From Physcia stellaris (taxonomy: Eukaryota > Ascomycota > Lecanoromycetes > Caliciales > Physciaceae): 64,000 bases of DNA. The first letter of the stretch is position 1, and each line of letters starts with the position of its first letter. The notes under the pieces were generated by a model. That model was given only the letters and a program-made list of their open reading frames with translations. It was not told the DNA's origin and searched no databases. This document shows, one piece after another, positions 35,367 through 45,217 of this stretch. The stretch is from NCBI GenBank assembly GCA_018902385.1, contig JABSSW010000036.1, forward strand, positions 248,001 to 312,000, given 5' to 3'. A program made the position numbers and the translations under genes.

Positions 35367-37716
35367 ATGATGTCGGCAACACCGCCCCTGCAAGCATCAA
35401 GCCTCCCAATCGTGAATCCACTACCCGTTTCTCACATAATGGCACCGGTGGACGAACAACTCAATGCAAGTATAATTGTCGATGCAGACGATCGGTCGAG
35501 TAGCTTGAGCGAGATAGAAGACCGTGGTGTGACCGAGCGCATCGGCATCGCACCATCTGCGAACGTCTCGGATGGAGGAGATACCGAAGCAGAAACCGAA
35601 AGGTTGGAAGAATCACCTCAGAAGACGCGCTCGCAACAGAACGTAGTTCTAACTGCCTCTACTAATCTAAATGATCACAGAGAGCTTCAGTTGGATAGGG
35701 CGGATAGTCTACCAAATGGCCAGCATCAAGGTAGGTCAGCACCAGTCCTGGTCGCTTGACTCTTTAGTAATTTGACCAGGGGACCTTATAGAAGACGAGA
35801 AGATACCGCAGACCTCGGACATATCGTCGCTTGAAGACTCGAGCGACGACAGCCGCACGTCACGTACCTCTAGAAAAAGGAAGCGCCCCTTGTACAGCCC
35901 TAGTCCTCAGCCTGTGTTAAATATGCCTACTAGGGTCTATGGCTATGTGGTCAATGAGGACGAGCTGGAGCAGCGGGACCAAATTCGAGGTAGCAGTTCG
36001 GAAATTGACGGTGGTGAAGTGCAAACTGAACAACAGCGGGAGTCCCGGCAAGATTACGAGGCACCAGGCGGAACTGCAATCGAAAGAGCCTCGCCGCCGA
36101 AAAAGTTGAAAGGCAAGCGCAAGGCAAAAAAGATTGCGAGTCCTCCAACAGACGATGACGGAAAACTTGCGGCAGACATCGGAGTCATAATGGGTTCCCA
36201 ACAAAAAACAGAAACAACGTACAGCAACGGTGGAGCAGCTGCCGTGGAAGGTCTTGCAGATGTTCTAGGGACTGAGACGAACGGGAAAAGCGAAGAAGCG
36301 GCTGTTAAGAAGAAGACTGCGCTACATGCTCTGGGAGCAATTGAGCAGTGTTTTGCGAGCTTGAAAGAGAAGTAAGTCATAGCAATTTGCGGCTTGAGAG
36401 AACTGTTTGATTAATGCTTAAACCCAGACTGTATGACGAAAAGATAGCAAGATGTGACGCAGAGCTCGCCATGCTCGCCTCTCCAACGCCAAGCCATCCT
36501 GAACTCCTTGCGGCCTTAGAAGTCATCGATCGCCATCGGGATGAGAAGATCAAATATGAGGACACTCTGGTCAAATACAAGCTCGGGGCGCTCCAACGCA
36601 AGAGCATCGCAGAGAAGGCCCAGGCGCACGCGCAGTATATGCTTCGTGTGCAAGACATCCGGGAAACCCACCTTACCAACCTCAATGCACAATTCTACCA
36701 GATCCAGCACGAGCGGCGAGCCACAGAGAGTACAGCCCAGGAATACATGTACCACTTCCAGCCTAAGCGATCAGATCAGATACGCCGGCAGGCCGCCTAC
36801 AACAAAGAAGTGTCTTTGCTCTCGGGGATAGCGAAATACGTTGGCTTCCCAGCTGCGCCGGTCATCAAAGGACTGAAGCAGAATGAAATTGACGAGGATT
36901 TGCGAGCCATGGGTGTAAGCTTCCGCATCTTTCTTGACTCCATCCATGCAAATCGGTGCTGACGAAATCTTTCAGATCACGATACAACCGGTGCCGGTAG
37001 CCCCAGTCCAAGCTGTCATCCCCAGGCCTAGCCTACCCTTGTCAGCAAGCTTCTCGAAACAAAAATCCAATCCTGATGAACGATTTCTGGAGCAAAATCC
37101 ATGGGCCAACGCTCAACACCCAGCCCATGTTCATCTGCAAAGACAAAGATCCGCGATGTCAAGACCCGAATCTCCGCTCGTCACACCAGCTCCACAGAAA
37201 CGCGTCGTCGACTTAACAGTGCCTCAAGGCTCTGCATCGACCATCGCTGAGCCGCTGTCAGGTCAAAATTCTTCCATGGTTCCCACCCCTGCTACAGGTG
37301 GGGCTGCCAAATCTCCCAATGGAAGCATCAAACCGAATGTTAACTCCACGCCAATCAAAGCTCCAGAGACGATCGTGCTCGACGGTCACGATATCCCACC
37401 AAAAGAATCCAAACCAGACGATACCAAACCCACAACATCATTCTTATCAGCCTCAATCTCAACGCTCAAACAACCCTCTTTTTCATTCCCTCGGAAACCT
37501 TCACCCAACGCCCCGACTTCGTTACACGGTAACAGTATCTCAAACCCGCTAGCCATCCCTGATGGCCCTGTACCATACACCAACTCGCCGATACCGCGCT
37601 TCCCGACCGTCAAGGTTGAAGAACGGCCCGCGCATTCGCTGCTGGGACATCATGCTTTAGGAGTGAGTACGGGGCCGAATGGACTTGGAGGGGGACGGTT
37701 CGGAGGCGTTGTATAA
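35367..37716 (+). CDS. DEP1: Sds3-like/Dep1 subunit of the Rpd3 histone deacetylase complex
   Basis: A nuclear scaffold of the Rpd3L/Sin3 histone deacetylase complex. Exons are 35367-35730, 35780-36371, 36428-36914 and 36976-37716 (2184 bases, 727 aa). A long disordered, acidic N-terminus holds a basic patch (SRKRKRPLYSPSPQ and KKLKGKRKAKK). The Sds3-like domain runs from about residue 305 to 480: AIEQCFASLKEKLYDEKIARCDAELAML, IDRHRDEKIKYEDTL, then VSLLSGIAKYVGFPAAP and EIDEDLRAMG. That final block is the most conserved part of fungal Dep1/Sds3. A Pro/Ser-rich C-terminus ends FGGVV. The second intron lies inside the domain, and the join KEK/LYDEK restores the coiled coil, supporting the model. 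A short tgtca microsatellite sits in the 3' UTR near 37,814. Confidence 0.87.
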
Positions 37717-38639
37717 CATCCTTATATTCATTTCCATATCCCGATTCATGGCCCGGGGATGAAGGGCGGGAAGTGTGATGTGTTTTACCGTTTTATGAGA
37801 GGGCACGCTTTGTATGTCATGTCATGTCATGTCTGGATACTTTGATGCTACCGGGATTTCAAAAAAAAGAATTAGGATGCGTTTCGGCGTTTGGGCAATA
37901 GTGCTGGGAAGGTGAATTATCCGGTACTTTCTTTGGGGTCTTGAGAGGCTGGGTTTTTGGGGCGGCAGTTTTATACCAATTCTGTATGCGGCGCAGGGAG
38001 GGAGGATTTAGGTACGGGAGTCGATTAGGGGAAATGTGGATATTTGGGTCATCTTTGCTTTGTCGTATATCTGGTGTTGCTTGGCTGCAAATTAGTCTTA
38101 GTACAAAGGTCTTTGGAATGGATTTGATATTTAAATTTGAATTTGAGGGTTTTTTTGAGAATTCATCGGGAACGATTTACCTCGATAATTGACTGACGGG
38201 AGGGCATGTAGGCTTCATCGTTAATGCAGTTCTCGTGGAAAAATTGGGGTGCCGATGAAGCTGCTCGCCACATCCAGGTTACCCGTCTTTGGAATTCAGA
38301 ATGCTTGATGTGTTGCCCGAGTCAGGCTGTCATTGGTTCTTTCACTCGGTTTTTGGGTGGATGAGATCCGCTCTTATTTTTGCCAAGGGGCGAGTGCTGA
38401 TTTCCCTTCCATTTTCCCTATTCCTTGCAAAGGCTGAGATAAGTAAAGGTAGTCGTATATGGAGAGATGCACAAGAGAAGATGTTTCTGGAAAACCATGT
38501 GCAGATGCGATTTCGATACGTAACATGTCTTACCCCCATCTCCCCAAAACCCTCTACAGCAACCCCACCCCCCCAACAACCAGCGCCATCGTGAGCCTCC
38601 ACGGCCTCCACCCATCCCCTCTAACCCTCACCCCAGCAC
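37717..38639. other. Convergent intergenic region
   Basis: These 923 bases between converging genes include a tgtca microsatellite (37,814-37,833) and an A8 run near 37,862. No gene recognised; the plus-strand frame at 37,941-38,192 is probably 3' UTR. Confidence 0.5.
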
Positions 38640-40319
38640 TCAAAAACGGCACAATCCCACCCGTGCTATTGCCCCCCTCCCAGGCCCGGTACCATTCCCC
38701 CACAGCCCACCGGCCCCGGTCCCAGTAGCCAGCGGCCTGAAACTCGCATACCCGTTCGCGTCCGTGGTGAGCGCGTACGGGAGGGCGCTGGTTACGAAGC
38801 TCTGCGCGCCGCCTGCGGAGCCGGGGATGCCGACGAAGGGGAGTGCGCTTGCTGAGTTGGGGGTTTGATAGGGGTTGAGGGGGCTGGTTGGGGTCGTGGA
38901 CATGGTTGTTGCACCGACCATGGGGATGCCGGCGGGGTTTTCGGATATGTAGAGGGATGTGGATACTGCTGCTCCGCCGACGGCTGCGGGTGGGATGGAC
39001 GATGAGGGGGTTGTGGTAGATCCGGGTCCCGAGTTGCCTTCCGGTGTTGCGGGCAACGCGATGCCGGAGACGGAGAAGCCGGGGATTTCGGCAACGCCTG
39101 CGCCGCCTTGTTGCGCTGGGACGGCGGTTGAGGTTGGGAGGGCTGCTTGTGGGCTTTCTGTTGGAAGAGGCTGGGCGCCTGCTGCTCCTGCCTGGGAGGA
39201 TTGGACTTGAGTCTCGATGCTCACGGGGTTTGGCGTAGTAGCTATGGCCGCGGCTTGTGAACCTGATTGTGCTGAGGCGGCCAGCGCGGAGTTCTCTGGG
39301 ACAAGGGGAACGGCTGGATAGGCGGTTCCTTGGAAGGTGAATGCTGAGATTAGGATGCCGTTTGCGGCCGCGCCGGCGACGAGGGGTGTGGTTGTTTGGG
39401 AGGCTTCCGCGGGTGTAGTTGTTTGAGGAGCCTCCACAGGCGTGGTGGTTGGTAGGATTTGTGCGGGTAGGGATGTTTGAGGAGCATCTGCGGGCCTTGT
39501 CACAGCAGGTTGTGCACTTGGTTGAGAAGTAGAAATTGCAAGGGCAGCTGGCGAAAGGTGCTGTTCGACGGATGCAGAGTTAAGGTCTAAAGCTGCTTGC
39601 GAGGAATGAACCTCCAAAGAAAAATGGGTCTCCATTGGAAGCGGTGGGTACGTTGTGCCACTAAACGTGAAGCCAGACATGAGGATTTTGAGTGAGGTTG
39701 AAGATGACGACGGTACGTCTGTACTCAAGCCTAGTGCTTGTAGGCCTGGCTGTACTCGAGGAGTCCCACTTATTATATCGCCCACTATCGGATTGTGAAC
39801 TTCCAGCGATTGTAGAGGACCCTTTGGCGTCGTCAGACTGGCGATTGTTGGAGTTGCAGTAGGGCCTCCTATGAAGCCCGCCCCTGGTCCTGATGTGGTT
39901 GTTGAAGTGGTTGTTGAAATGGTCGTCGGAGTGGTAGTTGACCCCGGCTCCATCATGCCCATAGCCTGCACCCCTGGATCTAACACTGAGGTCGGGCGAG
40001 ATATAAGCAGCGCGCTTTTCGCGTGGTGAATTTCTCCAATAAGATCAGTGAAAGAGGATATTTGGTTTTGATGTAGTGAAATCCTGCCTTTCGGTATATG
40101 CACTTGAATTACCTTGGGCACAGTGGGCCCAATAAGAGGCCTTAGGCTGTCCGTTGAAGAGTTCTTAGTCGATTGCTCGAGTAGACCTGGAGACGCACCG
40201 AGCAGGTCACGGAGCCCTTGTAGCACTGTATCTCCATTTCCTACAGCTTCTGATTGTGCCCCAAACGCAATCGACATGAGCCATCCGATGGCGGTGAAAT
40301 TTAATATATCTCTGCGCAT
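38640..40319 (-). CDS. Secreted Ser/Thr/Ala/Pro-rich glycoprotein with a three-times repeated motif
   Basis: An intronless 559-aa protein. The start was chosen at MRRDILNFTAIGWLMSIAFG, which gives a proper signal peptide; an earlier in-frame Met would place 20 charged residues before it. A modest N-terminal region (VPKVIQVHIPKGRISLHQ) is followed by mucin-like sequence with runs of TTT and many Ser/Thr/Ala/Pro. A short motif recurs three times: MSGFTFSGTTYPPLP, ISAFTFQGTAYPAVP and IPGFSVSGIALPATP, separated by about 100 residues of linker. The C-terminus is Gly-rich and not obviously a GPI signal. It is likely an extracellular or wall-associated glycoprotein. Function unknown. Confidence 0.75.
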   Translation of the reverse strand: MRRDILNFTAIGWLMSIAFGAQSEAVGNGDTVLQGLRDLLGASPGLLEQSTKNSSTDSLRPLIGPTVPKVIQVHIPKGRISLHQNQISSFTDLIGEIHHAKSALLISRPTSVLDPGVQAMGMMEPGSTTTPTTISTTTSTTTSGPGAGFIGGPTATPTIASLTTPKGPLQSLEVHNPIVGDIISGTPRVQPGLQALGLSTDVPSSSSTSLKILMSGFTFSGTTYPPLPMETHFSLEVHSSQAALDLNSASVEQHLSPAALAISTSQPSAQPAVTRPADAPQTSLPAQILPTTTPVEAPQTTTPAEASQTTTPLVAGAAANGILISAFTFQGTAYPAVPLVPENSALAASAQSGSQAAAIATTPNPVSIETQVQSSQAGAAGAQPLPTESPQAALPTSTAVPAQQGGAGVAEIPGFSVSGIALPATPEGNSGPGSTTTPSSSIPPAAVGGAAVSTSLYISENPAGIPMVGATTMSTTPTSPLNPYQTPNSASALPFVGIPGSAGGAQSFVTSALPYALTTDANGYASFRPLATGTGAGGLWGNGTGPGRGAIARVGLCRF

Positions 40320-41474
40320 CCTTTCCGGAGGTTTGGATGACCTGGTTGACAGCGATCGCAGCGCAAAAGGAGCAGCCAATGGTCAAGCTACAGCAATGGG
40401 GTTGTAGTGAAGAGCATCGCAGATGCATATAGCTTGTACGCCAATAGGAAGCCCATGGCGTCGGGAAGTTCTTTGCGCTTCTGACGAACATAGAAGCGCA
40501 GTCGTGAAACCGACTGGAGCGGGAAGGAAAACAAGCAAAGTGAAACAAAAGTACTAGTAGACTCTCGAGTTACCTTTAGGTTCTTGCAAGGGGAGCTTCC
40601 GAAGCTCTGAAAACACCCATGAGACAGACATCTATACTCGCGACTTAACAAATAAGTTGCGGAACACCACTCGTGCCTTTCGAGGGACCTGATTACTCGA
40701 ACCTTCTTCAACAGACGGCTGATGTGGTGAATACACTCCTAACCTACCACCTTCCCTCGAGTTTATTAGTACAGACTAACACGTTACCGTTGAACCATTG
40801 AAGCATTGGTACAGGATACAGAAATGTCCCAATTGCAGCGTCAGTCCTGTGGTAAGGGAAGATACGGCGATGTAAAAGAACAGCACACTACCTTCGTAGG
40901 AGTACCGAGTACTCCCATGATGATGTCTCTTCGATAAGACATTTACTTTGAGATCAGCTTGACTAGGTAGATGTTTGTAAGAAATGAAGAAATGAGGAAG
41001 GAGATGGAGAATAAGGTAGCAGGATAAGTATGACAGGCGCTAGTGGACCCTAGTTCGCCTTAGCCGAGAGGGTTGAAGACATCTGCACTCTCTATCGAGC
41101 GCGAAGACCTCCCATGAAACTCCACACCCACTCGACTTTGGCTCCCTTGGCCAAATGTGCGTCGGAACTTCATCTTGCCAATAATAGCATACATACAGTA
41201 GTAGTCCATGCATAACAATCACCGGCGATCCGGTTTAGCTGCAGGGTGCAGACTCCCGTTTCCATCCCGTGGAAACTCACTAAACTCCCTTGATACATGC
41301 GCTCCTGGGTCGACGCGACAATGGTGGGCATCCATGTTGGCAAGCTCACCATGCTCTTTACCCTCCGCCATCTCTTTTCCGTTTGCCGTGTTATATCATG
41401 TGAGGCACAAGCAGTGTGGCTGGTAGAGCCTTTCCGGTCAAAGCACTGTCTCTCCTTGCTCCCGTCAATTAAAT
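40320..41474. other. Divergent intergenic region of 1.15 kb
   Basis: This stretch lies upstream of both the secreted glycoprotein (minus) and the aspartyl-protease-like gene (plus). An ATG at 41,351 opens a signal-peptide-like frame (MLFTLRHLFSVCRVISC) that is out of frame with the downstream protein. No other gene seen. Confidence 0.45.
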
Positions 41475-43306
41475 ATGGTCAACGACCCCCTTCCCTATGT
41501 CTTCGAACCAAGTCATCAATGGCATGGTAGCGATGGCCCATGGTCAACTTTCCTAGTAAATGTAGGCACTCCGCCTCAAACCTTCCACATCCTCCCAGCG
41601 ACAAATGTACAAGAAACATGGGTGCCGCTTCCGCAAGCTTGCGCCCAATCCAGCTTCGATTGTCCCAAGGCGCAAGGGGTACCTGACCTCTCGACGAGCA
41701 CAGGCTTTGACACCAATCGATCGACAAGCTGGAAGGACGATGGAATCTACAATCTCGTTAGCGAGGAAGCTCTAGGATATAATGGCAATGGAATGTATGG
41801 GACAGATGTTGTGGAATTGCTGGGGAAATCAACCCAGCACGGACCGAAGCTTGAGCATCAAGTAGTCGCCGGAATCGTGGATGATGCTTTCTCGCCGGGA
41901 ATCTTTGGATTGGGACCCAAACCAAGCAATTTCTCGACTGCCAATGACCCGCAGCCAAGCTTTATGAGGACCCTAGTGGATCAAAACCTCATCCCAAGTC
42001 TTTCATATGGCTATACCGCCGGCTCTAAACATTCATGTACGCCATCAGAACGACGGACCTCCATAACTTGGACAGTGCTGACTCAAGAACAGGGCTAACG
42101 GGTAACTTTGGGAGTTTAACTTTAGGTGGCTACGACGCCTCTCGCTTTATTCCGAACAACCTATCATTTTCATTTGCCGGTGATGATTCGAGGAGCCTTA
42201 CTGTAGGCCTTCAATCGATCACCGCAGAGAATACTTCTCAGGGTGACGTGACGTTGCTTGGGGACGGCATTCTCTCTTTAATCGATTCTACAGTCCCGCA
42301 CATATGGTTGCCTCCACTCGTGTGTGATATGTTCGCGAGCGCTTTCGGACTTACTTATGACAACGCTACCGACCTTTACCTTGTCAACGACACAATTCAC
42401 GAAAATCTAACCGTACTCAATCCCTCGCTGACTTTCAAGCTTGGCAACGACCGCGATTCCGGCCCTACAATACCTATCAAGCTCCCATACACGGCCTTCG
42501 ACCTCGAAATCCGCAATCCCTTTCACACGAACTCGACAAACCAATCCACAAAATACTTTCCCATCCGCCGCGCTCAAAACGACACCCAATACACCCTCGG
42601 CCGCACCTTCCTCCAAGGAGCTTACCTCATAGCCGACTACGAGCGCCAAAACTTTTCCGTCTCCGAAGTCAAGCTAATCAATCCCATCCCACCACGGCAT
42701 ATAATTCCCATTCACGCTCTCAATACCACTAGGCCCTCCTCCTCTCCCTCCTCCCCAACTACGCCCTCCTCCCTCTCTTCCCCCGACTCAACCGACAATC
42801 ATTCCACCCAGAAATTGAGCACAGGCATCATAGTCGCCATCGCCATCCTGTCAACCATCTTCCTCGTAATCGCCTCCCTCGTCCTCTTCGGCCTCTACCG
42901 CCGCTACCGCCCCTCCAGCACCCTCGACGAGCCCGCCCGCCCTCCTCCCGGGAAAGACTGGCTCAAAGCCCACCGCAAGGAGAACACGCGGCGCTGGGTG
43001 CACGAGCTCGACGCCTCCTCCTTCAGCGATAAATGGCGGCCGCGCGGATACAGCGAGAGCGAGAAAGCGAACCGCGAGTTGCCGGGGAGTGCGGCGGCGC
43101 AGGAGCTGGAGGCGGGGATGAGGGAGGGCAGTTTGGGTAGTCCTAGTGCGGGGAGGGGATGGGGGAGGGGGAGGGGGAGAGCGCCGTGGGAGGATGTGGA
43201 GGGGAGGTGGGAGTTGCCGGGGCATGAGGCGAGGAGTCGGAGGAGTGGGGCGAGTAGTAGGCGGAGTGGGCAGGTGAGGGGGAATCTGGGGAGGTTGATT
43301 GGGTGA
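41475..43306 (+). CDS. Membrane-anchored pepsin-like (A1) protein lacking catalytic motifs
   Basis: Exons are 41475-42036 and 42093-43306 (1776 bases, 591 aa from this start). The fold is that of fungal A1 aspartyl proteases: GPWSTFLVNVGTPPQTF, GIFGLGPKP, FGSLTLGGYDASRF and YTLGRTFLQGAYLIADYE. However, the first active-site position reads ILPATNVQETW with no DTG, and the second reads LIDSTVPHIW (DST instead of DTG/DSG). Catalysis is therefore unlikely. A Ser/Pro linker leads to a membrane segment (IIVAIAILSTIFLVIASLVLFGLY) and a basic, Gly/Arg-rich cytosolic tail. The true N-terminus is uncertain: a signal-like frame at 41,351 is offset, so an unseen intron or an indel near 41,440-41,480 may hide the real start. 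It may act as a wall sensor or receptor; that is inference. Confidence 0.8.
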
Positions 43307-44105
43307 TTTGGGTGGGGATGATGTTTCTGTGATACCTTTTCAATGCCCGAGGTGGTATTGGATTACTCTCTTACAGGGATTTTAATTTCTTACTTCCATT
43401 AATCATGTTTTGACCCCAGGTCGATCTCCAAAAATCGCGCATCTCACTGCTCTTGTTGCCTTTACAGCAGTCTATATCAAGATCCTCGATGCCGGAACTC
43501 AAGGCGAAGCATCCTACTTACCAAAACAGACATAGCCTACGACCCTACAAGCGTCCCCTTCTCTTTCTGTCACCATCAACCCCAAGCGTGGAAAAGGGAT
43601 GGGAGGGAGGGGAGAGAAAGCTTCGACCGACTCAGGATAGGGAGAGGGAGGGTTGGTTCGATTCCCTGTTCCACGGACAAAACCGCCGTTCCATCTTATT
43701 GAGCACATCACGCTGACAGACGTCCGATTACCCGATTTGGAACGGATTGCGCAGATGGTGTTTCCTTCATTGTTTTTTCATACCAGCTTCACCAGGTACG
43801 AGTTCGCGTCGAGTCGAAATCTGCAAATCAAGTTTGGAAGATCGCATGGACTGAATCAGGTATCAAATCAGCAATGTCTTGATTACCCGCTATGCAACGC
43901 TATGCTAAACGATTCGCTACGACGCTCCATATGCTCAGGCTATCTCGAGTCTAAATCAGCGCGAGAAGTAAATATCACTGAAATGTGGAGGTACCATCTC
44001 GGTATCTAACCACCATCTCTGAAAGCAAACCCATATCCACAAGCACAATGAAAGTCGACGCGACAACTGGTCCTAGACAAAGGGAATAGTCGCCCACAAG
44101 ATAGC
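43307..44105. other. Convergent intergenic region
   Basis: These 799 bases hold the 3' UTRs of the protease-like and thaumatin-like genes. The open frames seen here overlap each other and have no motif. Confidence 0.5.
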
Positions 44106-45217
44106 TCAAGCAAAGTCAACAGGGAGAGTCCCATTGAACATCTCGAATTCCAAATCCCGCTTGCTCTTATGCTGCTTCGGATTCCGCGGGCACAGGATCC
44201 CAACACAGCAGCTAATCTCATTAACCGGACAATGAATATTGGCGTCGAAATCGTTGGGGTAGGTCCAGGCTGCGCCCTCTATTACAAAAAATCAGCGTCA
44301 TTCAAACAACGACAGGACGGGATGAGCACATGGGAGAACATACGACACGGTTCGAAGAAAGGGTGAGCTGGTGATCCTCGCGGAATGGCTTGGTTGTCGA
44401 CATTGGGATTGTAGCAGATCCTGTTGCCCGGAAGAGGGCAGCCGCCGTCTTCAGCTGCGTGTCGAAGGAGGGGGTAATTGCAGCCAGCCACGACCTGGCC
44501 TTGACAGGAACAGACACTGAAGGTGTTTAGTGGAGGGAAGTACAGTAGTGGAACCAGAAGTGACTGACATTGGATATGTATAGCCAGCAACGTAGCTCAC
44601 ATCGAATTGGACAATGCCATTCTTGAAGCTAGCCTCGATGGTGCTGCCCCTAGTGATGACATTTTCGTCCGCAATTGGACCAATGGATATACGGCCAGCC
44701 CATCCGGTTGGATAGGTGACTTGAGTGCTAGATGGGAGAGGGCCGTTATGTGGACAGCAGATAGCGCCTGGTGCATCTGCGTCGTGCTTCAAGTTCATCT
44801 GCATACTATCGCCAGCGGTGTTCTGGATGTGGATAGTGAAAGGCTGGCCATCGTAAGCTTGCTTAGCTGGAGCTTTCATTGCAAGGCCTGGTGGAGCCGT
44901 GGGAACAGGGCCAGAATAAATGCCCTCGCCACGAGGTGCCTGCATGCTTGAGTCAGTATCTTCTGCTTTCGCTACTATCCCCCTGTCTAATATGGACGTC
45001 TCATCTTGAGCGTCTCAGATCAAGTGAGACGAAAGAAATCTCTTCGGAAAGGGCCAAATGAAAAGGATACAAGAATGGGGTGGAGCAAATTCCGATCTGG
45101 ATAACTGACCAATTCGACGACAGCAGCTTCGTTGCCCTTGACAAGACCGGGAGCTGCTGAAACCAGACTCACGGTAGCAAGAAGAGCCACCGAGACTGAG
45201 ACTGTACAGAAATGCAT
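44106..45217 (-). CDS. Secreted thaumatin-like protein
   Basis: Exons on the minus strand are 45217-45110, 44939-44569, 44516-44344 and 44278-44106 (825 bases, 274 aa). The signal peptide is MHFCTVSVSVALLATVSLVSA. The mature protein has fungal thaumatin/osmotin-like features: FDVSYVAGYTYP, then a Cys-rich block (VCSCQGQVVAGCNYP, GNRICYNPNV) and near the end AAWTYPNDFDANIHCP and EISCCVG. All joins restore these motifs; the first intron is long (170 bases) for this genome. The C-terminus is basic (KQHKSKRD). Related fungal proteins are extracellular and some bind or hydrolyse beta-glucan; the specific activity is not deducible. Codon and base composition match the neighbouring genes. Confidence 0.86.
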
